Below are positions 44,383 to 53,919 of a stretch of DNA of 64,000 nucleotides, piece by piece. How positions within the stretch are numbered: position 1 is the first letter of the stretch; every line of letters begins with the position of its first letter. The stretch spans positions 1,618,356 through 1,682,355 of the forward strand of contig NZ_KE124774.1 in the NCBI RefSeq assembly GCF_000188155.2, written 5' to 3'. Both the position numbers and the translations under genes were made by a program. This DNA is from Methylocystis sp. ATCC 49242. GTDB lineage: Bacteria > Pseudomonadota > Alphaproteobacteria > Rhizobiales > Beijerinckiaceae. Under the pieces are notes generated by a model that did no database searches, was not told the DNA's origin, and saw only the letters and a list, made by a program, of their open reading frames with translations.

Positions 44383-44793
44383 ATGAGCACATCGCCGGTC
44401 ATCGCGCTTCGAAAGGCGATCCGCGCGCATCTTCTCGCTGATGCGGCGCTCGTCGCGGCGCTCGGCGGCGGCAAGATCTTCGACGAGACGCCGCGCAACG
44501 CTGAACCGCCCTATGCGCTTTTTGGCGAAACGCAGATGCGCGATTGGTCGGCCGACCTTTCGCGCGGCGCCGAGCAATTTCTTACCTTTGCCGTCGTTTC
44601 GACCCAGCGCGGGTTGAGCGAGGCGCTCGGGATCGCGCAACAGATCGTGGATCTGATCGACGAAGCGCCACTGACGCTTCAGGGCCACATGTTGATTGAT
44701 CTGAGCTTCGTTTCCCTGGAGACGAAACGGGATCAGAGCGGTCGCTTCGCCCGCGTCAATTTACGCTTCCGCGCAACGACCGAATATCTCTAA
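44383..44793 (+). CDS. GTA tail terminator (DUF3168, RcGTA g8)
   Basis: 136 aa. ALRKAIRAHLLADAALVAAL and PYALFGETQMRDWSADLSRG are typical of DUF3168 tail-completion proteins. A strong RBS (AAGGAGGAG) precedes ATG 44383. Confidence 0.88.
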   Translation: MSTSPVIALRKAIRAHLLADAALVAALGGGKIFDETPRNAEPPYALFGETQMRDWSADLSRGAEQFLTFAVVSTQRGLSEALGIAQQIVDLIDEAPLTLQGHMLIDLSFVSLETKRDQSGRFARVNLRFRATTEYL

Positions 44794-44813
44794 CATTCAA
44801 GGAAACTACGAAG

Positions 44814-45224
44814 ATGTCCGCCCAAAAAGGCAAGGATCTGTTGTTGAAGATCGGCGACGGCGCCGGCGGCTTCGTAACCGTGGCCGGACTGCGCACACGA
44901 CGCATCGCGCTTAACGCCGATACGGTCTACGTCACCGACGCAGAGTCGAACGGCCGCTGGCGCGAATTGCTCGGCGGCGCCGGCGTCAGACGCGCCAGCG
45001 TTTCCGGAACCGGCGTATTCAAGGACCAGGCGTCGGACGCGATGCTCCGTCAGGCGTTTTTCGACGGGTCGTTGCGCGACTGGGAAATTGTCGTCCCCGG
45101 CTTCGGCGTGCTCAGCGGACCATTTCAGATTTCCAATCTCGACTATCGCGGCGAACATGCTGCGGAAGTAACTTTCGACATCTCGCTCGACTCCGCGGGC
45201 GCGATTACCTTCACGGCAATCTGA
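44814..45224 (+). CDS. GTA major tail tube protein (TP901-1 type, RcGTA g9)
   Basis: 136 aa. KGKDLLLKIGDGAGGFVTVA, the segment RRASVSGTGVFKDQASD and FQISNLDYRGEHAAEVTFDI match the TP901-1 tail tube family. It polymerises into the tail tube. Intact and in the expected place. Confidence 0.92.
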   Translation: MSAQKGKDLLLKIGDGAGGFVTVAGLRTRRIALNADTVYVTDAESNGRWRELLGGAGVRRASVSGTGVFKDQASDAMLRQAFFDGSLRDWEIVVPGFGVLSGPFQISNLDYRGEHAAEVTFDISLDSAGAITFTAI

Positions 45225-45232
45225 GGCGAGTC

Positions 45233-45589
45233 ATGGCGAATTCGAAGCGCGGCGAGATCGAGGCGCTGCTCGACGGGAAAACCTACACACTTTGTCTTAC
45301 GCTCGGCGCATTGGCGGAGCTCGAAAGCGGACTGGGCGCAAATGACCTCGTCGCGCTGGCGGAACGCTTCGAGGCGCGTCGACTCTCCGCCCGCGACATT
45401 CTCCGCATCATCGGCTGCGGGCTGCGCGGCGCCGGACATGCGCTGAGCGACGACGACGTTGCGCAGATGAAGGTTTCGGGGGGACTTGCGGGTTATGTGC
45501 AGATTGCGGCGAACCTCCTCGCCGCGACATTCGGCGACGAGCCGGAGCCGCACGCGCCGCAAAACCCTCCGACGCCGCAGGACGCCTGA
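45233..45589 (+). CDS. GTA gp10-family tail assembly chaperone
   Basis: 118 aa. The GTA-gp10 pattern LCLTLGALAELESGLGANDL, then RDILRIIGCGLRGAGHALSD, is clear. It probably chaperones the tape measure together with the next small gene. The stop TGA lies at 45587-45589. Confidence 0.88.
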   Translation: MANSKRGEIEALLDGKTYTLCLTLGALAELESGLGANDLVALAERFEARRLSARDILRIIGCGLRGAGHALSDDDVAQMKVSGGLAGYVQIAANLLAATFGDEPEPHAPQNPPTPQDA

Positions 45590-45833
45590 CGGCGAAGCGA
45601 ACGAAGACGGCGCGCGATCCCTCTCCCCGCGCGCCTTTTCCGTTCTCGCGCGCCATGGCCTTTGGCCTGGGCGTCCTGCGGCTTCGCCCCCCCCCCGCGA
45701 CTTCTGGTCGATGACGCCGCGCGAACTGCATCGCGCGATGGAAGGCGTCTACGGACGTGGTGGCGGGGCGCCGTCACGCGCGACCCTCGATGAATTGATG
45801 CGCGAATTTCCAGACGCGAGGCCTCCAAAGTGA
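45586..45833 (+). pseudogene. GTA small tail assembly chaperone (TAC family), out of frame at a C10 tract
   Basis: Two frames each hold half of the expected protein. The first gives FPFSRAMAFGLGVLRL and stops at a TGA 24 bases after the tract. The second gives PPRDFWSMTPRELHRAMEGV to the stop at 45833. They meet at ten cytosines (45687-45696); eight or eleven would restore the frame. No ATG, GTG or TTG opens the first frame near the gp10 stop: the coupled codon is CTG 45586 in the position of the usual ATGA. ATG 45655 would remove 23 residues. It may be a real lesion, a slippage site, or a sequencing error in the homopolymer. Confidence 0.75.
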
Positions 45834-46417
45834 CTGAAGCAGATAATTTTCCCGACGTCTTCAATCAGCCTGGAGCAAACAACCCGCTCGCCGCCCAGGA
45901 TCTCAAGGCGATGAAAGCGTTGCTCGACCAGATCAATGTTTCCGCGGGCAACGTCACTCGAACCCTCTCCAACGGCTTTGGCGCAGCGTCCACGAGCGGC
46001 AAGAGTTTTAACGAGACTCTCGCGGCAATCGCGCAATCGCTGGCGAGAGTCGCTATGCGCGAAGGCGCCAGGGCCTTGGCCCAGGGCCTCGTAAGCGGGC
46101 TGAGCGGCCTCTTTTCAAACGCCTTCAGCGGGAGCGGCGCCGTCACGCCCTTCGCGGAAGGCGGCGTCGTCGCAAGTCCTGCCTATTTCGCCAATGGCGG
46201 AACAGTCGGGTTGATGGGAGAACGCGGAGCCGAGGCGATCATGCCGCTTGCACGCGGCGCCGACGGACGGCTCGGCGTGGTCGCACAGACTGGCCGCGCG
46301 CCGGTAGCCGTGACGGTGAACATCGCCGCACAGGATATCGAAAGCTTCCGCCGTTCGGAGGCGCAGATCACCGGCGCGCTCGCGCGCGCTGTGGCGCGAG
46401 GCCAACGCAATCTTTGA
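45830..46417 (+). CDS. GTA tape-measure-like protein (RcGTA g11), short
   Basis: 195 aa from GTG 45830 (GTGA overlap). The centre is Ala/Gly-rich (ARALAQGLVSGLSGLFSNAF), followed by FAEGGVVASPAYFANGGTVG and MGERGAEAIMPLARG, the C-terminal signature of phage tape-measure proteins. The small size matches the short GTA tail. Confidence 0.9.
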   Translation: MTEADNFPDVFNQPGANNPLAAQDLKAMKALLDQINVSAGNVTRTLSNGFGAASTSGKSFNETLAAIAQSLARVAMREGARALAQGLVSGLSGLFSNAFSGSGAVTPFAEGGVVASPAYFANGGTVGLMGERGAEAIMPLARGADGRLGVVAQTGRAPVAVTVNIAAQDIESFRRSEAQITGALARAVARGQRNL

Positions 46418-46438
46418 CCATTCTCGAAGGGATAGCGC

Positions 46439-47077
46439 ATGAGCGATTTTCACGAGGTCCGCTTTCCGCTCGATGTTTCCCTGCATGGCAGTGGAGGACC
46501 GGAGAGACGCACTGAAATAGTGACGCTGGGCTCCAACCGGGAGGCCCGAAACGCGCGCTGGGCGCATTCGCGGCGACGCTACGAAGCGGGCTATGGCGTA
46601 AAGAGCCTCACACAGCTCGCGCAAGTCATCGAGTTTTTCGAGGAGCGGCGCGGAAGACTCTATGGCTTCCGCTGGCGCGATCGAGTCGATCACGCGTCCT
46701 GCACGCCAGGCGCAACGATTTCGCCCACAGATCAGGTCATCGGCGCGGGGGATGGAACGCGCGCAACTTTCCAGCTCGTGAAGAACTATGGCGGCGCCTT
46801 TTCCGCCTATACGCGAGCCATCGCAAAGCCGGTCGCCGGGAGTGTGCGCGTCGCAGTCGATGGCGTGGAGAAGACCGCGTTGCAAATGTCGGTCGATACC
46901 ACGACGGGGCTCGTGACATTTGCGCCGGGACAGATTCCTGCAGCAGGCGCCGTCGTGACTGCGGGATTTCATTTCGACGTGCCGGTTCGTTTCGACACCG
47001 ACTTTCTCGAAATCGACATGCAGGCATTCGAGGCCGGAGTCATTCCGAAAATCCCGGTCATCGAAATTGCGTTGTGA
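46439..47077 (+). CDS. GTA distal tail protein (DUF2460, RcGTA g12)
   Basis: 212 aa. The family signature FHEVRFPLDVSLHGSGGPER and ARWAHSRRRYEAGYGVK is at the N-terminus, and FDTDFLEIDMQAFEAGVIPK at the C-terminus. It forms the hexameric ring at the tube tip. Intact. Confidence 0.92.
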   Translation: MSDFHEVRFPLDVSLHGSGGPERRTEIVTLGSNREARNARWAHSRRRYEAGYGVKSLTQLAQVIEFFEERRGRLYGFRWRDRVDHASCTPGATISPTDQVIGAGDGTRATFQLVKNYGGAFSAYTRAIAKPVAGSVRVAVDGVEKTALQMSVDTTTGLVTFAPGQIPAAGAVVTAGFHFDVPVRFDTDFLEIDMQAFEAGVIPKIPVIEIAL

Positions 47078-47086
47078 GGAACCACG

Positions 47087-47977
47087 ATGCTGAATCTTTC
47101 TCCTTCCATGCTGGCGAAACTGGAATCTCGCGCGACAAGCTTTTGCAATTGCTGGCGGCTCGCGCGACGGGGCGGCGTTGTAATGGGCTTCACGGATCAC
47201 GACCGGGATCTTTCCTTCAACGGCGTGACATTTAGCGCCGGCGCCGGGCTATCCGCGTCGCAACTCGAAAGCGGCCTCGGCCTCGCGCCAGGAACAGCGG
47301 AGGCGAGCGGCGCGCTGACCGACGACAGTTTGCGTGAGGCCGATCTTCTCAACGGGCTTTACGACGGCGCCTCGGTAGAGACATGGCTTGTCGACTGGAG
47401 GAATGTCTCGGACCGTTTGTTGCTCGACGTGTCGACGATCGGAGAAGTGCGGCGCGGGGAATTCGTATTCCATGCGGAGTTGCGCTCTGCCGCCCATATC
47501 TTCGAGCAGCAACAGGGCCGCGCTTTTCAGCGCGGGTGCTCCGCGGAGCTCGGCGATGCGCGTTGCGGCGTCAATCTCGCAACGGCGGGTTTGCATACGA
47601 CGGGAACGGTCGTCTCATTCGCTGGCGGCGTGATGACGCTCGACCTCGCGGCCTCCTTTGTCAGCGGCTTCTTCACTGGCGGCGTTCTGGAATTCACGAA
47701 CGGCGACAACGCCGGCGTGCGTCTCACAGTGAAATCACACTTGCAGGAAGCATCGCGCGCGAGCATTGCGCTCTGGACTCCTCCTGGGGCTATGGTCATC
47801 GCAGGCGACGCGGTTTCGGTGACCGCAGGATGCGACAAGTCTCCATCGACCTGCCAGACGAGGTTCAACAACATCGTCAACTATCGCGGCTTCCCGCATA
47901 TGCCGGGCAATGATCGCGTTATCGCCTATCCCAGCGCGCTGGCGCCGGCGATGGACGGAGGGAGCTTTTTTCGATGA
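47087..47977 (+). CDS. GTA hub protein (DUF2163, RcGTA g13)
   Basis: 296 aa. The sequence runs CWRLARRGGVVMGFTDHDRD and then the conserved C-terminal Cys motif CDKSPSTCQTRFNNIVNYRG. That motif may hold a metal or Fe-S site, as proposed for the RcGTA hub. It overlaps the peptidase gene by 4 bases. Confidence 0.93.
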   Translation: MLNLSPSMLAKLESRATSFCNCWRLARRGGVVMGFTDHDRDLSFNGVTFSAGAGLSASQLESGLGLAPGTAEASGALTDDSLREADLLNGLYDGASVETWLVDWRNVSDRLLLDVSTIGEVRRGEFVFHAELRSAAHIFEQQQGRAFQRGCSAELGDARCGVNLATAGLHTTGTVVSFAGGVMTLDLAASFVSGFFTGGVLEFTNGDNAGVRLTVKSHLQEASRASIALWTPPGAMVIAGDAVSVTAGCDKSPSTCQTRFNNIVNYRGFPHMPGNDRVIAYPSALAPAMDGGSFFR

Positions 47978-48411
47978 GCCTCGAACGCGAAGCAATCGTC
48001 GCTGCGGCGCGTCGCTGGATCGGGACGCCATACACGCATCAGGCGTCGCTCCTTCACGTCGGCTGCGACTGCCTCGGGCTCGTTCGCGGCGTGTGGCGTG
48101 AAGTGATCGGCGACGAGCCCGAACGCGCGCCGCCATACACGCCGGACTGGGCGGAGACGCTCGGCGTCGAGACGCTTCTCGAAGCAGCTCATCGACATTT
48201 CGTGGCCGTGCCGCCCAATGCGTATTGCGCCGGCGATGTTCTCGTCTTTCGCTTTCGGGATCATCTGCCGGCAAAGCATCTCGGCATTGCGACCTCCGCG
48301 ACGCATATGGTGCATGCGCACAGCGGCGCCGGTGTTTCGGAGACGCCGGTCGGAATGCATTGGCGCAAACGCATAACCGCCGCATTCGCTTTTCCCGGCG
48401 TCTCCGGCTGA
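47974..48411 (+). CDS. GTA NlpC/P60 cell-wall peptidase (RcGTA g14)
   Basis: 145 aa. The catalytic Cys is in HVGCDCLGLVRGVW and the His in LPAKHLGIATSATHM. It should cut peptide stems as the GTA tail crosses the recipient wall. Intact catalytic residues. Confidence 0.93.
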   Translation: MSLEREAIVAAARRWIGTPYTHQASLLHVGCDCLGLVRGVWREVIGDEPERAPPYTPDWAETLGVETLLEAAHRHFVAVPPNAYCAGDVLVFRFRDHLPAKHLGIATSATHMVHAHSGAGVSETPVGMHWRKRITAAFAFPGVSG

Positions 48412-48439
48412 CGCACCATCTCACCTTTTCGAGGTATTC

Positions 48440-51400
48440 ATGGCGACGCTCGTTCTACAGACGATCGGCTCCGTGGTCGGCGGCGCCGTGGCCGGGCCGA
48501 TCGGTTCGACAATCGGACGACTCGTTGGAGCCGCCGGCGGCGCCTTCATCGATCAGGCGCTGCAGCCGCAATCTTCGCCACGCTATTCCATCGGCCCGCG
48601 GCTGAAATCCATGGATGGCGTTACATCCATGGAAGGCGGGGGCGTTCCGCGCGTCTACGGCCGCGCGCGCATCGGGGGACAGATGATCTGGGCGACCCGC
48701 TTTCTCGAGCGCGTGTCCGTCGCTCCCGGAAACAGTCAGAAAAGCGGCAAGGGAACCGGCGGCGGCGACGCGCCGACCTTCAATTTCACCTATTCCTATT
48801 CGGCGAATTTCGCCATCGCCCTCTGCGAAGGGCCGATCGCTTTCGTGCGCCGCATCTGGGCCGATGGCTCGGAACTCGACATGACGACGCTGCCGATCCG
48901 CATTTATACGGGAACAGAGAATCAGGGGCCGGATCCGCTGATCGTCGCCAAGGAAGGCGGCGGCAATGCGCCGGCCTATCGCGGCCTCGCCTATATTGTC
49001 TTTGACGATCTCCCCCTCGCCGCTTTCGGCAATCGCATTCCGCAATTCACATTCGAGGTGGTGAAGCCTGTCGCGGGGCTCGGCGAAATGATCCGCGGCG
49101 TGGATCTCATTCCGGGCGCGACCGAGGCCGGCTATCTGCCGACGCTGAAGCTGAATTTCTATTCGCCTGGAGCGACGGCGGCGGAAAATCGTCATCAGTT
49201 GACGGCGGCTACCGACTGGACGGCGTCGATCGACGCATTGCAGGCGCTCTGTCCCAACCTCGAAAGCGTGGCTCTCGTCGTCGCGTGGTTTGGCGACGAT
49301 CTGCGCGCGGAGCATTGCACGATCACGCCGCGCGTCGATGCGCCGTTCAAGACCATCGGCCAGTTCAATTACATCATCGGCCCCTATTGGCCGCCGGACT
49401 GGTCCGTCGCCGGTCAGACGCGAACGACAGCGCAAATCGTTTCCCAGATCGACGGCCGCGCGGCTTACGGCGGCACGCCGAGCGACGCCTCGGTCGTCGC
49501 CGCCATTTCCGATCTGAAGGCGCGCGGGCTTTCGGTCGTTTTCTATCCATTCCTGATGATGGATGTGCCGCCGGGCAACACCTTGGCCAATCCTTACACG
49601 GGCGGGGATGGGCAGCCGGTGTTTCCCTGGCGCGGACGCATCACCTGCGATCCCGCGCCGGGTCGGCCCGCTTCGCCGGACGCAACGGCGGCTGCGGCTT
49701 CGCAGATCAACGCCTTCGTCGCGCGTTACCGGACTTTCATCCTGCACTACGCCAATCTCTGCCAGTCCGCCGGGGGAGTCGACGCCTTTCTCATCGGCTC
49801 CGAAATGATCGGCCTCACGCGCGTGCGCTCTGCGCCCGGACAATATCCATTCGTCACGGCGCTCACGGCGTTGGCGGCGGACGTGAAGGAGATCGTCGGC
49901 GGCGCGACGAAGGTCTCCTATTCCGCCGACTGGACGGAATATGGCGCGCATGTTCCGACGGCGGGGGAATTGCGCTTTCCGCTCGATCCCTTCTGGGCGT
50001 CGAGCGCTGTCGATTTTATCGGCGTCGACGTTTATTGGCCGCTCTCCGACTGGCGTGACGGCGACGCGCATCTCGACGCGCAGGAAACGGCGAGCGTCCA
50101 TGATCTCGCTTATCTGACGTCACGGGTCGCGTCAGGCGAAGGCTACGACTGGTATTACGCGGACGCCAGCGCGCGCGCCGCGCAAGTCCGCACGCCGATC
50201 ACGGATGGCCTCGGCAAGCCTTGGGTGCATCGGCAGAAGGACTTTCTCTCCTTCTGGTCGCAACAGCATTACGAGCGAGTCGGCGACGCGGAGCTCGCGG
50301 CGCCCACGGCCTGGGTTCCGCAGTCCAAACCGATCTGGATCATGGAGACGGGATGTCCCGCGGTCGATCGCGGAGCCAATGCGCCGAATGTCTTTCCCGA
50401 CGCGCGCTCGAGCGAGGGAGGACTCCCCTATTTCTCGCGCGACGGTCGCGATGATCTGATGCAGGCGCGCTTTCTCGAAGCGATGATCGCACATTTCGAT
50501 CCGACTCGTCCCGGCGGCGCGACAGCGAATCCCGCGTCGGCTGTTTACGGCGGTCCGATGGTCGATCCTTCCCGCATTCATGTCTGGTGCTGGGATGCGC
50601 GGCCTTTCCCTGCGTTCCCCTCTCAGAGCGCCGTGTGGAGCGATGCGGCGAACTGGGAGACCGGACATTGGCTCAACGGCCGACTGGAGGGCGTTCCGCT
50701 CGATCGTCTGGCAGTGGAGTTGGCGAAGGCCGTCGAGGCGCCGGGCCTCGTGGTCGATCGGCCCAATATCGGCGGCTTTCTCGACGGCTATGTTGTGGAG
50801 CGGCCAATGTCGCCGCGCGAAGCAATCGATCCGCTTTGCGCGCTTTATGGTTTCGACGCGGTCGTCGGAGGCGGCAAGCTGGATTTCGTCGAGCGCAGGG
50901 GACCGGCGACGTCGATTGACGACGATGATCTCGTCGCCGGCAGGGACGCTACGCTCGTCACGCTGACGCGCGCGCAGGAAAGCGAACTGCCGCATGAGAT
51001 CGCGCTTTCCTATTCGGACTCGGAAAACGACTTCCAGATGGCCCGCGTGCTGTCGCGCCGACTTGAAGGCCTCTCCGCGCGCCAGAGCGAAGCGCAGGCG
51101 GCGGTGATGACGCATCGCGCCAACGCGCAAATGCTCGCCAATGTCTGGCTGCAGGATTTGTGGATCGGGCGTGAGACGGCGGAATTCGCGCTGCGGCCGG
51201 GACTCGTTGCGCTCCGGCCGAGCGATCTCGTGCGTCTCGGCGCCGCGGGCGGCGGGCGGTTGTTCCAGATCCAGCGGATCACGGACGGCGCTGCGCGGCA
51301 GGTGAGCGCGCGCGCCATTGATCCCTCCGTCTATGACGTCCCCGCGCCGCGAATTTCACGCAACGCGACCGCTTCGCCAAAAATTCTGGGGCCGCCGCGC

Positions 51401-52315
51401 GTCGTTGTGCTCGATCTCGCGATCGAACGCGACCAGCCCGCGCTGTCATATGTCGCTGCTTTCGCCGATCCCTGGCCGGGATCGCTGGCAATCGTGAAAT
51501 TGACGGGCGGCGACGCCGAAACTGTCGGCGTGATCGGCAAGCGCGGGACGATCGGCGACACGCTCGACACGTTGCGCGCCGGACCTGTGGCGCGCTTCGA
51601 CAATGGATCGAGCGTGACGGTGAGATTGAGCGGGGGCGAACTCGCTTCGGTCGACGATCTCGCCGCGCTCGCGGGAAAAAGCGCCATGGCGATACAGGGC
51701 GGCGACGGCGCGTGGGAGATCTTTTCCTTCGCGCACGCCGAACTTGTCGCGGCCCGCACCTTTCGACTCTCGCGGCTCATTCGCGGGCTGGGAGGCGAGG
51801 AACATCTGGCGGCGCGCGATGCGCCGGCGGGGTCGACTGTCGTGCTACTCGACGATGCGCTGGTTCCGCTGGCGCGCAAGGTTTCCGAAATCGGCGCTCC
51901 GATTACCTATGCGATCGGTCCCGCCGACCGGAACTACGCCGACCCGCTCTATGTGCGCGCCGCCGTCACGGCGACCAACAAGTCGCTGCGGCCCTATGCG
52001 CCGACGCAGGCGCGCGCTCTGCGGACTGGGAATGGAATCGTGATCAGCTTCATCAGGCGATCGCGCGTCGACTCCGACGCATGGGAGACGCTCGACGTCC
52101 CGCTGGGCGAAGCAAGCGAAGCCTATGAGGCGGAGATCCCGCTTCCGGTCGGGACACGCAGGCTCGTCGCGACGACGCCGTCGATCCTCTATCCCGCCGC
52201 GCAGGAGATCGCCGATTTCGGCGCAGAGCAAAGCGTAATCAGCCTCTCGATTTATCAAATCAGCGCCACGGTCGGACGCGGCTTTCCGCTCACCGTGACG
52301 CTCGACGTTCAATAG
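48440..52315 (+). CDS. GTA baseplate multidomain (megatron) protein with TIM-barrel domain (RcGTA g15)
   Basis: 1291 aa. The Gly-rich N-terminus (VVGGAVAGPIGSTIGRLVGA) leads to the GTA TIM-barrel, glycoside-hydrolase-like domain (about residues 420-745: SYSADWTEYGAHVPTAGELR, PIWIMETGCPAVDRGAN). Tail-tip domains follow (SPREAIDPLCALYGFDAVVG) and a C-terminal part with DGAWEIFSFAHAELVAART. It forms the tail tip and contacts the recipient surface. The frame is unbroken over 3.9 kb. Confidence 0.95.
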   Translation: MATLVLQTIGSVVGGAVAGPIGSTIGRLVGAAGGAFIDQALQPQSSPRYSIGPRLKSMDGVTSMEGGGVPRVYGRARIGGQMIWATRFLERVSVAPGNSQKSGKGTGGGDAPTFNFTYSYSANFAIALCEGPIAFVRRIWADGSELDMTTLPIRIYTGTENQGPDPLIVAKEGGGNAPAYRGLAYIVFDDLPLAAFGNRIPQFTFEVVKPVAGLGEMIRGVDLIPGATEAGYLPTLKLNFYSPGATAAENRHQLTAATDWTASIDALQALCPNLESVALVVAWFGDDLRAEHCTITPRVDAPFKTIGQFNYIIGPYWPPDWSVAGQTRTTAQIVSQIDGRAAYGGTPSDASVVAAISDLKARGLSVVFYPFLMMDVPPGNTLANPYTGGDGQPVFPWRGRITCDPAPGRPASPDATAAAASQINAFVARYRTFILHYANLCQSAGGVDAFLIGSEMIGLTRVRSAPGQYPFVTALTALAADVKEIVGGATKVSYSADWTEYGAHVPTAGELRFPLDPFWASSAVDFIGVDVYWPLSDWRDGDAHLDAQETASVHDLAYLTSRVASGEGYDWYYADASARAAQVRTPITDGLGKPWVHRQKDFLSFWSQQHYERVGDAELAAPTAWVPQSKPIWIMETGCPAVDRGANAPNVFPDARSSEGGLPYFSRDGRDDLMQARFLEAMIAHFDPTRPGGATANPASAVYGGPMVDPSRIHVWCWDARPFPAFPSQSAVWSDAANWETGHWLNGRLEGVPLDRLAVELAKAVEAPGLVVDRPNIGGFLDGYVVERPMSPREAIDPLCALYGFDAVVGGGKLDFVERRGPATSIDDDDLVAGRDATLVTLTRAQESELPHEIALSYSDSENDFQMARVLSRRLEGLSARQSEAQAAVMTHRANAQMLANVWLQDLWIGRETAEFALRPGLVALRPSDLVRLGAAGGGRLFQIQRITDGAARQVSARAIDPSVYDVPAPRISRNATASPKILGPPRVVVLDLAIERDQPALSYVAAFADPWPGSLAIVKLTGGDAETVGVIGKRGTIGDTLDTLRAGPVARFDNGSSVTVRLSGGELASVDDLAALAGKSAMAIQGGDGAWEIFSFAHAELVAARTFRLSRLIRGLGGEEHLAARDAPAGSTVVLLDDALVPLARKVSEIGAPITYAIGPADRNYADPLYVRAAVTATNKSLRPYAPTQARALRTGNGIVISFIRRSRVDSDAWETLDVPLGEASEAYEAEIPLPVGTRRLVATTPSILYPAAQEIADFGAEQSVISLSIYQISATVGRGFPLTVTLDVQ

Positions 52316-52323
52316 GGAAACCG

Positions 52324-53907
52324 ATGACGCTCACAAAACATCTAGCGCTGCCGCTCATCGATGCGGCGCAAGCGCAGAAACACGTCACGCACAATGAAGC
52401 GCTCGCTTTGCTCGATGCGCTCGCGCATCTTGCCGTCAGCGCGCGCGATGCGACAACGCCGCCGGCGACGCCGGCGGAAGGCGATCGCCTTCTCGTCGGC
52501 TCGGCCGCAACCGGCGCCTTCGCCGGCAAGGACTTTCAGGTCGCAACCTTTCTCGCGGGCGGCTGGACCTTTCTTTCGCCGCAGGCCGGTTGGCGCGTCT
52601 ATGTCGCGGACGAATCCCGCCTGCTCGTCTTTGACGGCGCCGGCTGGATCGACGTCGGATCGACGTTCGACGAATTCCAAAATCTCGCGCGCCTCGGCGT
52701 GGGAACGCTCGCCAACGCGGCAAATCCGCTTTCCGCGAAACTCAACGCCGCGCTCTTCACCGCGAAGCCGGTCGCAGAAAGCGGCTCGGGCGATCTGCGC
52801 GTCACGCTCAACAAGGAGGGCGCGGCGAATACGGTCTCGCAGCTCTATCAGTCCGGCTACTCCGGACGCGCCGAGACGGGGCTCACAGGCGACGACGATT
52901 TTCGCGTGAAAGTTTCTCCCGACGGTTCGACCTGGAAAGATGGAATCGTCGTCGACAGGACAACCGGCGCAGTGTCGTTTCCCAACGGCGGCCCGACGAA
53001 AATCGTCGCCTTTACCTCCAGCGGCGTCTACACGCCGACGCCCGGCCTGCGCTTTGCGGACGTGATCCTCTTCGGCGGCGGAGGCGGCGGCGGATCGGGG
53101 GCGCGTCAGGCGGCCGGAGCGGCGGCTTCGGGCGGCGGAGGTGGCGGAGGCGGCGGCGTCAACCGCGGGCGCTTCACGGCGGCGCAGATCGGCGCCGGCA
53201 AGGTCATCGCCATCGGCGCCGGGGGCGCGCCGGGCTCCGCCCAGACGACAAACTCTACAGCCGGCAACGCAGGCGCCGCCGGGGGCGCCACGGCCTTCGG
53301 AACGCTGATCAGGGCTGGAGGAGGCGGCGGCGGCGCCGGGGGCGGACTCGCTGTCGCGTCGGGCGGCGGCGGCGGCGGCGCGGATATCAACGGCGGCGGC
53401 GGTTCGGGGCCGACCGCGGGCGCGGGCGCTTACGGCCTCGCCAATGGCGGCGCGGGCGCGCAGGGCGGAAGCTCGCTCGGCGGAGACGTGGGCTCCGGCG
53501 GCGGAGGCGGCCCCGCAGCGGGGGCGGCGGGAGCGGCGGGAGGAACGGTTCGCAAGGCGTCGGCGGGAGGCGGCGCGGGCGGCGGCCTTACGGCCGCGAA
53601 CGCTGTTAGCCCGGGCGGCGTGGGCGGACTCCTCTACGTCAACAACACGGCCCAGCAGGGCGCCGCCGGCGCGGCCGGCGTCAGTGGAGGCGCCGGGCCG
53701 TCCTTCGCTGCCGGCGTCGGACCCGTCGACCAGCCGGGCGGCGGCGGCGGCGGCGGCGGCTCGTCGCTCACGGCGGCGGGCAATGGCGGCGCGGGAGGCT
53801 TTCCCGGCGGCGGCGGAGGCGGCGGGGGCGCACACCAGAATGGCGGCTCGGGCGGAGCCGGCGGCGCCGGCGGCGCGGGTTACGCCATCATCATCGAATA
53901 TTTCTGA
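52324..53907 (+). CDS. DUF2793 tail-fibre protein with a glycine-rich C-terminal domain
   Basis: 527 aa. Residues 1-110 are DUF2793 (TKHLALPLIDAAQAQKHVTH, GWTFLSPQAGWRVYVADESR). Residues about 110-245 are beta-rich linker. From about residue 250 the chain is dominated by glycine runs and GGxG repeats to the end, which closes with AGYAIIIEYF. Glycine-rich repeats of this sort form polyglycine-II sheets in phage receptor-binding tips (for example S16 gp38). A receptor-binding role here is inference. It follows the megatron gene by 8 bases. Confidence 0.85.
   Translation: MTLTKHLALPLIDAAQAQKHVTHNEALALLDALAHLAVSARDATTPPATPAEGDRLLVGSAATGAFAGKDFQVATFLAGGWTFLSPQAGWRVYVADESRLLVFDGAGWIDVGSTFDEFQNLARLGVGTLANAANPLSAKLNAALFTAKPVAESGSGDLRVTLNKEGAANTVSQLYQSGYSGRAETGLTGDDDFRVKVSPDGSTWKDGIVVDRTTGAVSFPNGGPTKIVAFTSSGVYTPTPGLRFADVILFGGGGGGGSGARQAAGAAASGGGGGGGGGVNRGRFTAAQIGAGKVIAIGAGGAPGSAQTTNSTAGNAGAAGGATAFGTLIRAGGGGGGAGGGLAVASGGGGGGADINGGGGSGPTAGAGAYGLANGGAGAQGGSSLGGDVGSGGGGGPAAGAAGAAGGTVRKASAGGGAGGGLTAANAVSPGGVGGLLYVNNTAQQGAAGAAGVSGGAGPSFAAGVGPVDQPGGGGGGGGSSLTAAGNGGAGGFPGGGGGGGGAHQNGGSGGAGGAGGAGYAIIIEYF
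53076..53880 (+). repeat. GGC/GGA-rich coding tract encoding polyglycine segments
   Basis: About 800 bases of GGC-rich DNA coding for seven or more glycine runs in the DUF2793 fibre. The repeats are at the protein level and irregular in DNA; they could slip during replication and vary fibre length between strains. Confidence 0.6.
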
Positions 53908-53919
53908 TCGGAGGTCGCC

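Noticed and set aside
53076-53880. Repeat-like DNA that could suggest a CRISPR or satellite
   Set aside because: There are no fixed repeat units or spacers; the pattern is explained by glycine codons in an open frame.
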